Assembly (NCBI RefSeq): GCF_003184185.1
Contig: NZ_QHJG01000019.1
Coordinates: 1 to 64,000 of the forward strand
Length of the DNA: 64,000 nucleotides
Reading direction: 5' to 3'
Origin: Legionella qingyii
GTDB taxonomy: Bacteria > Pseudomonadota > Gammaproteobacteria > Legionellales > Legionellaceae
Made by a program: the position numbers and the translations under genes. Shown in pieces: positions 9,424 to 18,476 of this stretch. Each line of letters starts with the position of its first letter. Position 1 is the first letter of the stretch. The notes beneath the pieces were generated by a model. It saw only the letters and a program-made list of their open reading frames with translations, was not told the origin of the DNA and did no database searches.

Positions 9424-9646
9424 ACGGTATCAATGTTTTGTGCTTATTAAATTATTGATTCTTTATTGTAAAAATTCAAGGTCTTGAAATCCTCTGAAAA
9501 ATTTGCCAATCTCAAATCTGAAGGAATTGCTATTTTTTTTTAAAAAAAACTAGTCAAAATAGAAAAAATAAGGTATATAAGCCGTCCTGGTTTTTAGATC
9601 CTTTTGGATGGGTTCTAGGTACAGTATAACTCATTGAGAGAATGGT

Positions 9647-9841
9647 ATGAGTGATTTATTTGAAGATGATGATGCTGTTGTAGAAGTCGAAGAAGACTTC
9701 GTTGATGTTGATAGTGAATTGGATGTTGATGCAGAAGTTATGGACACTGTTCCTCGTGGTTTGGATGCACGTAGGCGATTGGAAAATATGTTAGATGAAA
9801 AACGTTTACGTGATGAACTGGACGATTTTGGAGATTATTAA
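9647..9841 (+). CDS. PA3496-family small acidic protein
   Basis: A 64-residue, highly acidic protein. The N-terminal half is nearly all Asp, Glu and Val; the second half carries the conserved RGLDARRRLENMLDEKRL motif and ends DDFGDY. This matches the PA3496 family described as putative envelope integrity proteins. The RBS GAGAG and ATG are clear. It lies between divergent fau and pabC, 63 bases before pabC. Function is not established. Confidence 0.82.
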   Translation: MSDLFEDDDAVVEVEEDFVDVDSELDVDAEVMDTVPRGLDARRRLENMLDEKRLRDELDDFGDY

Positions 9842-9904
9842 ACCTGACTCGTCAGTAAACATTCGTAGTAAATTTAACTGGCAAATTAGGGTTAAGTACC
9901 GTTT

Positions 9905-10726
9905 ATGATACGAACACGAGTACTCACAGAAGGGGAATGCAATTTTCTATTTCCAATAGATGATCGCATCTTTTTGGGCGAGGGTTTGTTTGAAACACTT
10001 AGAGTAGAAGAAGCTAAACCATGTTATGCTTATTTGCATTGGCAGCGGTTAACTGACTCGGCGCGAAAATTGGATATCCCCTTCGATCTTTCTTTTGAGC
10101 ATTGGTTAGAACATCTGCTCAATAAAATTAAACAAGATAATTTGTATCATGGCGGTATTAAAGCGATTTTAAGTGGTGGTTCCGCGCCTAGAGGTTTAGC
10201 TGCACGAGGTCAGGTAAGTCAGCTTGCATTTCAAGCTTTTAATTATTCTGTAGAAACCCATCCACAGCGATTGGTTAGTGCTTCATGGCTAAGAGATGGA
10301 ACCAATCCCATATATCAAGTTAAATCAGTCAATTATTTGGAGGCAATACTTGCTCGCCGTCAAGCAATTGCGGCAGCTGCTGATGATGCTTTATTTTTTA
10401 ACTTGCAGCATCATGCGACCGAAACTACATGTGCTAACTTATTTTTGATCCACGATAATTGTTTGCTCACTCCTCCTGTAGCAGATGGTGTACTTCCTGG
10501 TATTACTCGCTCAAGACTTCTTCAACATTCCAAACAACAAGGCATAACTTGTATGGAAGTTTCTGTGACAAGAGCAATGTTAAGGGAAGCAGAAGCCCTT
10601 TTTGTAACTAATTCTTTACAGGGTATTCGCCCGGTACTTTCTTGGGATGATGTTGTTTTTGCAGTAAATCATCCATTGCTTAATCAATTATCTTCTTCTC
10701 TGCATTTTGAAAACCGAAGTGATTAA
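9905..10726 (+). CDS. pabC: aminodeoxychorismate lyase (class IV aminotransferase)
   Basis: A 273-residue PLP enzyme of fold type IV. The catalytic Lys is in VKSVNYLEAILARRQA, and the C-terminal signature runs ATETTCANLFLI then LPGITRSRLL. PabC splits aminodeoxychorismate into p-aminobenzoate and pyruvate for folate synthesis. D-alanine or branched-chain aminotransferase activity is the alternative; length and the DGVLPGITR segment favour PabC. Its 3' end overlaps the convergent TVP38-type gene by 47 bases. Confidence 0.85.
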   Translation: MIRTRVLTEGECNFLFPIDDRIFLGEGLFETLRVEEAKPCYAYLHWQRLTDSARKLDIPFDLSFEHWLEHLLNKIKQDNLYHGGIKAILSGGSAPRGLAARGQVSQLAFQAFNYSVETHPQRLVSASWLRDGTNPIYQVKSVNYLEAILARRQAIAAAADDALFFNLQHHATETTCANLFLIHDNCLLTPPVADGVLPGITRSRLLQHSKQQGITCMEVSVTRAMLREAEALFVTNSLQGIRPVLSWDDVVFAVNHPLLNQLSSSLHFENRSD

Positions 10727-11363
10727 AATGCAACAACTTGATAACACACAACAGCAATAGAACTAGACCCGCGATTAGAATTACACTGTTTTTATAAAAT
10801 ATTTCTTGTTTTAAAATCCCCATCCCTGCATAACCTAAATAGGTATAAACAATTTCAGCTGGAATAAGAAAAATAAAAGTAGTGAGCAGATAAGATCGAA
10901 ATTTTATCGTGGTTATCCCCAAACCACAATTAACTATATTAAATGGAATAATTGGAACTAAGCGCAGAAAAGCAACAACCACCCATCCTTTTTGCTCTAC
11001 TGCAGAAATGAGTTTGCTTAACTTTTCTCCTTTTCTTTGGGAAAACCAATTATAAATTAAATGTCGGGTAATTAAGAAAGAGAATGCAGCACCGCTTGTT
11101 GCACCCAACAAATTGAGTAGGGTGCCGAAAAATGGACCGAAAAGTGCACCTCCCGCCAAGGTGATCACCATTGTTGGCAAAAACATAATGGTTGCAAGAC
11201 AATATATAATTAAAAAGAGAATGGGTGCAATCCAGCCAAGCTGCTCAATCCAGTTAATGATTTCATTTGAATAGTTATAAAAAAAGATGGCAGTCGTAAT
11301 TAGAGACACCAAGGCTAAAACTATGAAGATTGTCTTAATAGGATGAATGATTCGGCAGTTCAT
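10680..11363 (-). CDS. TVP38/TMEM64 (VTT domain) membrane protein
   Basis: A 227-residue integral membrane protein of the DedA-related SNARE-associated/VTT family. It has an N-terminal helix, the FLPTMVITLAGGALFGP segment, GATSGAAFSFLITR, and the re-entrant FLRLVPIIPFNIVNCGLG motif. VTT proteins are linked to lipid scrambling. An upstream TTG at 11420 would add 19 residues; I prefer the ATG at 11363. The C-terminus overlaps pabC on the other strand. Confidence 0.85.
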   Translation of the reverse strand: MNCRIIHPIKTIFIVLALVSLITTAIFFYNYSNEIINWIEQLGWIAPILFLIIYCLATIMFLPTMVITLAGGALFGPFFGTLLNLLGATSGAAFSFLITRHLIYNWFSQRKGEKLSKLISAVEQKGWVVVAFLRLVPIIPFNIVNCGLGITTIKFRSYLLTTFIFLIPAEIVYTYLGYAGMGILKQEIFYKNSVILIAGLVLLLLCVIKLLHFNHFGFQNAEKKIID

Positions 11364-11513
11364 AGGATTTATTTTTTTATGGGATAAATCGGTGTTTGTA
11401 ATCGTTATAGTCCTCAACAATCAATTGATTAAGAAAGTCTATTACACCTGGCAATCGGTTGCAATCATTGAAAAATAATGTTTGATTGGGTATAACCAAG
11501 AGCGGTTTTTTAT

Positions 11514-13688
11514 ATGAGAAACAAAAACATGGAACAAGTTATGTGGATGGAAAGACAAAAGCAACGTGCGCGTAGATGGATTAGAGCAATCTTAACCTAC
11601 TGCTTTAAAGTAGAGCTGCGTGGAACTTATCAGCCCGAACCTAACTCAGTGATTATTGCAAATAGAACTTCAAAAATTGATTTGCTTTTGCTTGCTGTAT
11701 TTTTGCCTGAGCAATTAACTGTAGCGTTTCCTCCGCGATCAGCAGGTAGGCTCTGGATGAAAATAATGATGCTTTTTGCCGATGTCATTGTCATCGACTC
11801 TACCAATGCTTTTGCAGCAAGAGCTTTAATCAAAGCGATACGCGAAGGGAAGCGTTGTGTTATTTTTCCACAGGGAATAGGATTGCAGGAAGAGAGCTTG
11901 AAGGTTTTTGATGCCCCAGGAATGGTACTACAAAAAGCTGGAGCCTCAGTTATCCCGATACGTATCGATGGGGCACAACACAGTATTTTTTCTATAAGTA
12001 AAGATAAGCATCGTACGTATTTATTTCCCAAAATTATTTTGCATGTATTGCCAACACAATCCTATATACAGAAGGAAAATACGCCTCTTGACCGAAATGC
12101 TATGAGCACACGTTTGTTTCAATTAATTAGTGAGCTTACTTTTGCGAATAGCTATCAACCCATGTCAATGTTTGAAGCACTCATTCAAGGAACCGTATTA
12201 GGAACAAAGAATAAAGCAAAAATTGAAGACGCAAATCGTGCACCTTTAACTTCCAAACAATTTCTTGCTCGTTGTTTTATATTAGGCCGACAAATTAAGG
12301 AGCAAACTCAAGTGGGAGAGCATGTCGGTATCATGCTGCCTACAACGATTGCGGGGATGGTCACCTTTTTTGCTTTACATGCATATCGGCGCATTCCAGC
12401 GATGTTGAATTTTAGCTTGGGACTTCATAATTTATTAGCTACATGTAATGTTGCTGAAGTCAAAACTATTTATACGGCAAGACAATTTATTGATTCAGCA
12501 AAACTAGAAAGTATAGTCGAAGGATTACAGAACGCAGGGATAAAGATTTATTTCCTCGAAGATTTTAAGTCTTCCATTAACTTGGGTCATAAACTTTCCG
12601 GGATATTCAAAGGGATGTTTCCTTCTCGTGCATATAAGTTAATTGGTGATCCTGTTTCTCCGGAGGAACCAGGAGTTATATTATTTACTTCGGGCTCAGA
12701 AGGACTTCCAAAGGGGGTTGTTTTAACTCATTCTAATTTACTGGCAAATTGTTGCCAGTTAACTTCGCGAGTGGATTTCTCTTCTCATGATAAATTTTTC
12801 AATGCGTTACCCATATTTCATTGTTTTGGATTAACAACGGGTTCAATTCTTCCGCTAATACAGGGAATTAGTTGCTTTTATTATCCATCTCCTTTGCATT
12901 ATAAAATAATTCCGGGATTGATTTATCAAACCGGTGCTACCATTATGCTTGGCACGGATACCTTTTTAACAGGCTATGCTCGAGTTGCAGAACGACATGA
13001 TTTCAGCAGTGTACGCTATATTTTTGCTGGCGCGGAAAAAGTGAAGCCGGAAACAATTCGACACTGGATAGATGCTTTTGGAGTTAAAGTCTATGAAGGG
13101 TATGGCGCAACAGAGGCTGCACCAGTGATTTCCATGAATTGTCCTTTGGCTTCTATACCAGGTAGTGTGGGAATGTTGTTGCCTTCCATGGAAAGTCGAA
13201 TTCAGCCCGTAGATGGCATCGCTGAAGGCGGCCGGTTAATATTGCGTGGTCCTAATGTCATGAAAGGTTATCTTTCGTCTGAAAAGCCGGGAACGATTAT
13301 TGCGACTGAAGATGGGTGGCATGATACGGGTGATATCGTCACTATGAATGAAGAAGGATTCATTACGATTGCAGGTCGGGCAAAACGTTTTGCGAAAATA
13401 GCAGGGGAAATGGTTTCTCTTACTGCAGTAGAGGGTGTTGCTGCCTCAATTTGGCCTGAGTTGTTACATGCCGCAGTAAGCAAGAAAAGTCCAAAAAAAG
13501 GAGAGCAAATAATATTATATAGTGAGGCTGAGAGTGCGGATAAAGTGAGTTTTGTTAAGAGAATAAAGGAGCTGAATTATTCAGAATTACTGATTCCCCA
13601 TCAAATTGTACCAGGAAGCAAGATTCCTGTTTTACCTTCAGGAAAAATTGACTATGTAACTATTGAAAATGAATTAATTCAAGCCTAG
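11514..13688 (+). CDS. aas: bifunctional acyltransferase / acyl-ACP synthetase (Aas-like)
   Basis: A 724-residue fusion. Residues 1-210 form a PlsC-type acyltransferase: NRTSKIDLLLL in place of the usual HxxxxD, and FPQGIG. Residues 220-724 are an AMP-binding enzyme: FTSGSEGLPKGVVLTHSN, YGATEAAPV, HDTGDIV and a C-terminal SGKIDY. Aas re-acylates 2-acyl-glycerophosphoethanolamine, using acyl-ACP made by its second domain. The catalytic His of the HxxxxD motif appears replaced by Asn (NRTSKID), which is also seen in some relatives of Aas but should be checked. It is transcribed alone. Confidence 0.87.
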   Translation: MRNKNMEQVMWMERQKQRARRWIRAILTYCFKVELRGTYQPEPNSVIIANRTSKIDLLLLAVFLPEQLTVAFPPRSAGRLWMKIMMLFADVIVIDSTNAFAARALIKAIREGKRCVIFPQGIGLQEESLKVFDAPGMVLQKAGASVIPIRIDGAQHSIFSISKDKHRTYLFPKIILHVLPTQSYIQKENTPLDRNAMSTRLFQLISELTFANSYQPMSMFEALIQGTVLGTKNKAKIEDANRAPLTSKQFLARCFILGRQIKEQTQVGEHVGIMLPTTIAGMVTFFALHAYRRIPAMLNFSLGLHNLLATCNVAEVKTIYTARQFIDSAKLESIVEGLQNAGIKIYFLEDFKSSINLGHKLSGIFKGMFPSRAYKLIGDPVSPEEPGVILFTSGSEGLPKGVVLTHSNLLANCCQLTSRVDFSSHDKFFNALPIFHCFGLTTGSILPLIQGISCFYYPSPLHYKIIPGLIYQTGATIMLGTDTFLTGYARVAERHDFSSVRYIFAGAEKVKPETIRHWIDAFGVKVYEGYGATEAAPVISMNCPLASIPGSVGMLLPSMESRIQPVDGIAEGGRLILRGPNVMKGYLSSEKPGTIIATEDGWHDTGDIVTMNEEGFITIAGRAKRFAKIAGEMVSLTAVEGVAASIWPELLHAAVSKKSPKKGEQIILYSEAESADKVSFVKRIKELNYSELLIPHQIVPGSKIPVLPSGKIDYVTIENELIQA

Positions 13689-13709
13689 ATTCGATTTTTC
13701 AAAATGTTC

Positions 13710-13862
13710 TTAATACCACCAGGCATTATAATCAGTTTTCGGACAAGTGCTCGTTCCTGTTTGGATACAATGTCCCAAGCCATCATCGCAACACTTTGTA
13801 TCACAATTACTTAATAGAATAGATGAGCCGGCGATAATTAAGGCAACTATTATTTTTTTCAT
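13710..13862 (-). CDS. small exported Cys-rich peptide
   Basis: A 50-codon frame begins at 13862 with MKKIIVALIIAGSSILLSNC and ends at a TAA at 13710. Residues 2-18 look like a signal peptide; the remainder is DTKCCDDGLGHC... rich, with five Cys at 20, 24, 25, 32 and 40, and an aromatic end (AWWY). The LLSNC sequence could be a weak lipobox, with an unusual Asn before the Cys. A GAG-containing RBS (GAGGCCGAG) lies just upstream. No family was recognised. It fills most of the gap between the Aas gene and the pilus locus. Confidence 0.6.
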   Translation of the reverse strand: MKKIIVALIIAGSSILLSNCDTKCCDDGLGHCIQTGTSTCPKTDYNAWWY

Positions 13863-14045
13863 TTTTCTCGGCCTCACTTGCACATTTGTATCCTCTATGA
13901 TTTTATGCTAGACCATGGGCAAGGTGTTTTCCATTTTTTATTATTGATAATTTATGTTTTTTAAACAGATACATAGCAATTAAATAAAGTCAGCGGTACT
14001 ATATTTTTATAAAAGCTAGGAGAATTTTAATTACAGGTATTTGTG

Positions 14046-14453
14046 ATGCGACGAACATCCGGATTTACCCTTATTGAACTGATTGTCATCATTTTGATTG
14101 TTACCCTTATGGCGGTTTATTATGGGATAAAAACTCCATCAGTTTCACTTTACAGTTTGTCCTCCATAACAGAACAATTAAGACGAGATATACGTTATAC
14201 CCAAACTTTGGCGAGCAGTTTAAATACAAATTATAGTATTATTCTTTCAACAAACAGTTATACCATTTCTCCAAATCCTCCTAATGGCGCATACTCTGTG
14301 AGTATGCCTACAGGAATCACACTGTCTTCTGTGAGCATTACGTTTAATTCAATGGGGGCGCCTGAGTCAGGCGCAATAATTACAATTACAGCATCTGGAG
14401 TCGGTACCAGCACGCTTACAGTTTCTGCAGAAACGGGGTTCGTGAATGGGTAA
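14046..14453 (+). CDS. mshC: type IV minor prepilin, MshC-like
   Basis: A 135-residue pseudopilin with a type III signal: a short leader MRRTSG followed by FTLIELIVIILIVTLM. The processed protein would begin at Phe, be N-methylated by the prepilin peptidase PilD, and carry Glu+5. The soluble domain is short, Ser and Thr-rich beta. The ATG at 14046 is preferred over the GTG at 14043. It opens the MSHA-type locus and overlaps the next gene by 8 bases. Assignment to MshC rests on position and FimT/GspH-like form. Confidence 0.8.
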   Translation: MRRTSGFTLIELIVIILIVTLMAVYYGIKTPSVSLYSLSSITEQLRRDIRYTQTLASSLNTNYSIILSTNSYTISPNPPNGAYSVSMPTGITLSSVSITFNSMGAPESGAIITITASGVGTSTLTVSAETGFVNG

Positions 14454-15939
14454 GCAATCTGGATTTTTAATGATGGTTATTGCTATTTTACTTGTTGTTG
14501 TAGCAGGGCTTGCGACAGCGTTTGTCTCGATGATTGTTAGCGGTACCAATTCAGCTATAAGTACTATATCCGCAAATAATGCCTATGATTTAGCTAAAAC
14601 GGGCATTGAACATGGTAATTACCAGTTATCCCTTGGAGTTTGCAATAATGCGTGGAGTTCAATTGTCACTGTTACGGATCAAGGGGAATACCAATACAGT
14701 TGCAGTCAAAATCAAGCCACAACAACGATTACTAGTCCTCTGACGGCGACCTCTTCTTTTATTCCAGTTGCTTCAGTTGCTAACTTCGGAGCCTTTGGAG
14801 CCATAACCATTGATTCAGAAATGATTTATTATGATGGAATAAGCGGAAATACCTTGCTCAATCTGCGACGAGGACAAAATGGAACAATCGCGGCAGCTCA
14901 CCTTTCCGGCGCGATAGCAAGTCAGTCACAATACATCATTAGCAGTCAAGGTGGTGCCCCTTCTCTAGATGCGCCTAATGGCAAGGTAACGCTTAATCAA
15001 GCAGTATTATTGTTTCAAGGAGGAGCTTACTATGCAGTGGGAACACAGGGTACGAACGGTATTATTCTTAAATATGATGGTGCCTCGTGGTTAACGGTGC
15101 TGACAGCAGGTGGGGTTACTCTTCGGGGTGTAGAAATCAGCTCTAGTTATGGCTTGGCTGTAGGTTCTACTGCCACTAATGAGGGCTACATCTATCAATT
15201 TAATGGCGGGTCATGGGCTTTATTAGGAACAGTTAGCGATTCAAATTTTATGGCAGTTTCATGTGATATCCCAAACAATCCAGCCCTTTGTTGGATAGTA
15301 GGACAAAGCAAAAGTCCACCGTGGCCACTCATGTATTATACAGGAACTGGCCTACCTTATAACATGAAAGGAATGGGGAGTGTGCCAGTTTCAAGTGTGA
15401 GTTGTGTTAATGATATTTGTATGGCTACACTTCCTAATGATCTTTATCGCTTTCCGATAAACTCCACTAGCCCATTTGATAATCGGACTAATATAGGAGG
15501 TACTTTAAATAGTATTGATTGCGTGCAAGCCAATAGTTGTGTACTTGTGCGCAGCGTTGGTGCGGTTCATTATTTTAATGGTAGTGGATGGAATAGTGCT
15601 TTTATTAGTGGTCAGTCTCTAAATGAAGTGCATTGCCCAAGCACCGGTAACTGTATTGTTGTAGGAAATAATGGTGTCATTTTTAATTGCAGTCTTCCTA
15701 TTACCTCCAATGCATCTTGTGTGGCTCAAACATCACCTGGAACACTTAATTTACGTGGTGTGCATTGTAATGCCCCGAGCGATTGTTTGGCTGTGGGTAC
15801 GGGTACTGTAGCATACCGCTATATAGGTGGTGTTTGGACTGCTATTTCTCTTCCTACGAGTTATACTCTTAATTCAGTAAGTGGAACCGGCTCGGGAACT
15901 GTGTCGGGAGTAATTCCTACTGTATTGCATAATCAATGA
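14446..15939 (+). CDS. MshP/PilX-like minor pilin with long propeller-like C-terminal region
   Basis: A 497-residue protein. Residues 1-33 resemble MshP/PilX: a Gln-Ser-Gly leader then FLMMVIAILLVVVAGLATAF, but with no Glu+5, as in PilX-type proteins. The next part has a pilin-like segment (AYDLAKTGIEHG). From about residue 190 to 490 there are repeated blades with W, hydrophobic VG and Cys pairs: SCDI..LCWIVG near 273, SCVND.CMA, DCVQANSCVLV, HCPSTGNCIVVG, HCNAPSDCLAVG near 440. These repeats suggest a beta-propeller-like, disulfide-stapled head. MshP is normally about 150 residues, so the extension is unusual; a tip adhesin is my inference. Confidence 0.75.
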   Translation: MGKQSGFLMMVIAILLVVVAGLATAFVSMIVSGTNSAISTISANNAYDLAKTGIEHGNYQLSLGVCNNAWSSIVTVTDQGEYQYSCSQNQATTTITSPLTATSSFIPVASVANFGAFGAITIDSEMIYYDGISGNTLLNLRRGQNGTIAAAHLSGAIASQSQYIISSQGGAPSLDAPNGKVTLNQAVLLFQGGAYYAVGTQGTNGIILKYDGASWLTVLTAGGVTLRGVEISSSYGLAVGSTATNEGYIYQFNGGSWALLGTVSDSNFMAVSCDIPNNPALCWIVGQSKSPPWPLMYYTGTGLPYNMKGMGSVPVSSVSCVNDICMATLPNDLYRFPINSTSPFDNRTNIGGTLNSIDCVQANSCVLVRSVGAVHYFNGSGWNSAFISGQSLNEVHCPSTGNCIVVGNNGVIFNCSLPITSNASCVAQTSPGTLNLRGVHCNAPSDCLAVGTGTVAYRYIGGVWTAISLPTSYTLNSVSGTGSGTVSGVIPTVLHNQ

Positions 15940-15948
15940 GGAAAAGAC

Positions 15949-16350
15949 ATGCCAAAGCAGAAACAGAGCGGTTTCTCTATCATTGAGCTGATTGTTTTTA
16001 TAGTAACCATGGGGATTATTGTAAGCGGATTATTGATTGGTATAAATCAGGCACAACGGTACAGCGGCATACCTAGAACAACACCTCAAGCAAGTTTTTT
16101 AGCGAATGCACGTATGCAAATCATATTAATGAATCGTGATATAAATGGTTATACTGCCCTGGACGATCCGTGTACCAGTACACCAAGTCTTGATATATGT
16201 ACGGTATTATCGAATTATGCTTTAGAAAATGATTTTGCTGTGAGTCCCCCTGTTATTGCAGGCTCCAATCCAAAAACAATTACTCTTAATGTAACGGGTT
16301 CCGGGAATGCTTCGATTAATGCAAGTGTATATAATTATGCGAACAATTAA
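15949..16350 (+). CDS. mshD: type IV minor prepilin, MshD-like
   Basis: A 133-residue prepilin. The leader is MPKQKQSG and the mature N-terminus is FSIIELIVFIVTMGIIVSGLL, with Glu+5. The soluble domain has two Cys (DDPCTSTP, LDICTV), probably a disulfide. Position between the P-like and O-like genes suggests MshD. It overlaps the start of the following prepilin by 11 bases. Confidence 0.78.
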   Translation: MPKQKQSGFSIIELIVFIVTMGIIVSGLLIGINQAQRYSGIPRTTPQASFLANARMQIILMNRDINGYTALDDPCTSTPSLDICTVLSNYALENDFAVSPPVIAGSNPKTITLNVTGSGNASINASVYNYANN

Positions 16351-16810
16351 AGGATTTACGCTTATTGAAATGCTTATTGTGATGATTACGACAGGTGTGG
16401 TTTTGTCTGCAGTATCTCTTATGTTAAGTGCGGGTTTTACTAACTATTTTACAGGAGTAAAAGTTACCGCGTTAACCAATCAGGCTACCATTGCTATGGC
16501 ACGTATGACTAAAGAGTTACAACAGGCAAATCGTTTTTCAGCAATCAATCCAACCGAGGTGTCATTTACCACTACAGGTGGCTCTACTATATCTTATAGT
16601 TGGTCTAGCCCGATTTTGACGCGAACAGGTGCTTCCGCTCAGACACTCAGTAACCAAGTAACCAGTTTCTCACTTACTTATTATCAATCTAATTTTGCTT
16701 CAACTACAACCTTGACGGCTGTTCGTGCTGTCACGATAAATATGATCTTAAGCAACGGTAGTGAACGCGTTGCTATGGTCAATACTGTTTACCTGAGTAA
16801 TATGTCATAA
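16340..16810 (+). CDS. mshO: type IV minor prepilin, MshO-like
   Basis: A 156-residue prepilin that starts at MRTIKG and has the cleaved N-terminus FTLIEMLIVMITTGVVLSAV with Glu+5. The body contains a Thr- and Ser-rich beta domain and the ITKEL-like helix MARMTKELQQANR. The track frame begins 33 bases earlier, but the leader would then be unusually long, so I use 16340. Its order with the neighbours (C, P, D, O) is my basis for naming. Confidence 0.78.
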   Translation, partial: RTIKGFTLIEMLIVMITTGVVLSAVSLMLSAGFTNYFTGVKVTALTNQATIAMARMTKELQQANRFSAINPTEVSFTTTGGSTISYSWSSPILTRTGASAQTLSNQVTSFSLTYYQSNFASTTTLTAVRAVTINMILSNGSERVAMVNTVYLSNMS

Positions 16811-16848
16811 GCATATTTTCCTGCATTAATAATTATCAATTTTTTCAA

Positions 16849-16878
16849 TCGACAATTGAACGTAGCTCAGTTTATACT
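16849..16878 (+). promoter_or_regulatory. possible sigma-70 promoter before mshI
   Basis: A -35 like TCGACA at 16849-16854 and a -10 TATACT at 16873-16878 are separated by 18 bases, 30 bases before the mshI start. It lies in the only sizeable gap (98 bases) between the minor pilins and the assembly genes, so a separate transcript may begin here. Confidence 0.4.
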
Positions 16879-16908
16879 GCCATTCATGAACAATGATCAG
16901 GATGATCC

Positions 16909-17832
16909 ATGTTTGGATTAGGTAAATTTAAATCACCTCAACCTCTATCTTGCTTTCTTAGTGATTTCGGATATTCGCTTGTTGGCTTGGCTGATAATCA
17001 GCACATCCTCTTCTGTGAGGAGCATTACTTCCCTGAACCATCTCCTGTTGATATTGCTAAATGTTTGGAAGACGATGTTTATAAACATCATTTGGTTGGA
17101 CGCCCATGCCAAGTGGTTCTTTCCCCAAGCCTTTACCAGTTGCTATTAATAGATACACCCGAAGTCCCCGAAAATGAACTGGCTAAAGCACTACGTTGGC
17201 AACTTAAGGGGTTAGTCGATTATCCCTTAAATGATATCGTTGTAGATGTTTTTACGGTGCCGCCACATGGTGCGGGTAGCAAAAGGAAAAAAGCTTTTGT
17301 TGCGGTGACATTGCAGTCTGCATTACTAAGTCATGTTTCCATGATGGAAAGTTGTCTATTAAATGTTACGGGAGTCAGCATTAGTGAGTTGGCTTTAAGC
17401 AAACTTTTATCACTTGAGCCAATATCAACTGAGGTTCCATTCATAGTCATTAGTTATGATGATGAGAACTGTCAACATCATGTATATTATATGGGAGACT
17501 TGTATCTGTTCCGTACTTTACCTATGAGTAAAACCATTATACAACCTCATAATTCTGCGAATCAGAATATGTTGTTAGAAATTCAGCGTAGTATTGACTA
17601 TTGTTTGATGGAACTCAAACTTCCTGAACCAAAACAAATTTTTTTCACTCCCAGTTTTTATAAAGCTACAGATCTGCTCTCCTATTTACAAGCAGAACTT
17701 AATAAGGAAGTAAGATTATTAGATATTAATTTACTTTTTATGTCTGAACCGGTCGCTCCTGAAATTCTGGAAAAGGTTTTTTATGCTATTGGCGGAGCCC
17801 TAATGCTCTTGGATAGGGAAAGTGAATCATGA
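16909..17832 (+). CDS. mshI: MSHA assembly protein MshI (PilM-like)
   Basis: A 307-residue cytoplasmic protein resembling PilM/MshI actin-fold proteins. It has an early strand-turn region, KALRWQLKGLVDYPLND, the segment IQRSIDYCLMELKLP, and a final strand AIGGALMLL. It starts the set of assembly genes; the AGGA of its RBS lies upstream of the ATG, and the TGA overlaps the following ATG. In type IV pili PilM binds PilN to form the inner membrane platform. The match is by pattern and position. Confidence 0.82.
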   Translation: MFGLGKFKSPQPLSCFLSDFGYSLVGLADNQHILFCEEHYFPEPSPVDIAKCLEDDVYKHHLVGRPCQVVLSPSLYQLLLIDTPEVPENELAKALRWQLKGLVDYPLNDIVVDVFTVPPHGAGSKRKKAFVAVTLQSALLSHVSMMESCLLNVTGVSISELALSKLLSLEPISTEVPFIVISYDDENCQHHVYYMGDLYLFRTLPMSKTIIQPHNSANQNMLLEIQRSIDYCLMELKLPEPKQIFFTPSFYKATDLLSYLQAELNKEVRLLDINLLFMSEPVAPEILEKVFYAIGGALMLLDRESES

Positions 17833-18476
17833 GTCAATCTATAAATTTTCTAAAGGGGCTTCCCAAAAGCTCCAGTCGATTGCCTGCATCATTAATGGGT
17901 TTGATAGTACTCATTACCTTGGTAAGTTTAGCTATTATTTCCGTTGTTCTTGAGTTAATTAATTTTCAAGCTTATAAATCACTTAGGATGGCTCAAAAGA
18001 GCTTATTGTATGCACAAGAAGATTACAAGAAAATGACAAAGGATTATCCCTTGCTAGTTAGCGATATTCCTTTTGTAACTCGCGTTAAAAATCTTGAGAA
18101 AAAACTGCAAGCCAAGAAAGTAGAACTTAATTCACTGGAGCACCTCGTTGTTCGGCGCGGATTTTCTGAATACATGTTTGATTTGGCTCAAACAACCTCA
18201 AATACTTTATGGCTAAATCAAATTCAAATTGATCATGATTCCAATAACATTACCTTAAATGGATACGCCATTCATCCAGATTCAGTATCGGAACTTATGA
18301 GTCAGCTATCAACTACCAACTCTTTCAAAAATGTTATCTTTAAATTGTTTTTTGTAAAAACAATTAAAAATCATCCTTATTTGAAGTTCTCTATTGCTAC
18401 CTATGCTCTTGGGTCACAGGAAGAGGCAATTCCTGAACAAACTGCTCAGGATCAAAAAGCCCAGGGAGTACAGTGA
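17829..18476 (+). CDS. PilN-like inner membrane assembly protein (MshI2-type)
   Basis: A 215-residue protein with one membrane segment at about residues 24-46 (LIVLITLVSLAIISVVLELI), then a coiled coil (YAQEDYKKMTKDY ... LEKKLQAKKVEL) and an alpha/beta periplasmic domain. This is the PilN design. It overlaps mshI by 4 bases (ATGA) and ends directly before mshJ, fitting a PilM-PilN-PilO-like platform. In Vibrio the same place is taken by a second MshI-like gene. Confidence 0.8.
   Translation: MSQSINFLKGLPKSSSRLPASLMGLIVLITLVSLAIISVVLELINFQAYKSLRMAQKSLLYAQEDYKKMTKDYPLLVSDIPFVTRVKNLEKKLQAKKVELNSLEHLVVRRGFSEYMFDLAQTTSNTLWLNQIQIDHDSNNITLNGYAIHPDSVSELMSQLSTTNSFKNVIFKLFFVKTIKNHPYLKFSIATYALGSQEEAIPEQTAQDQKAQGVQ

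Noticed and set aside
9424..9646. 6S RNA upstream of the 5-FCL gene
   Set aside because: This is the usual place of ssrS, but the stretch is very AT-rich and I could not see a long open-bubble hairpin or conserved 6S bases. A covariance search would decide.
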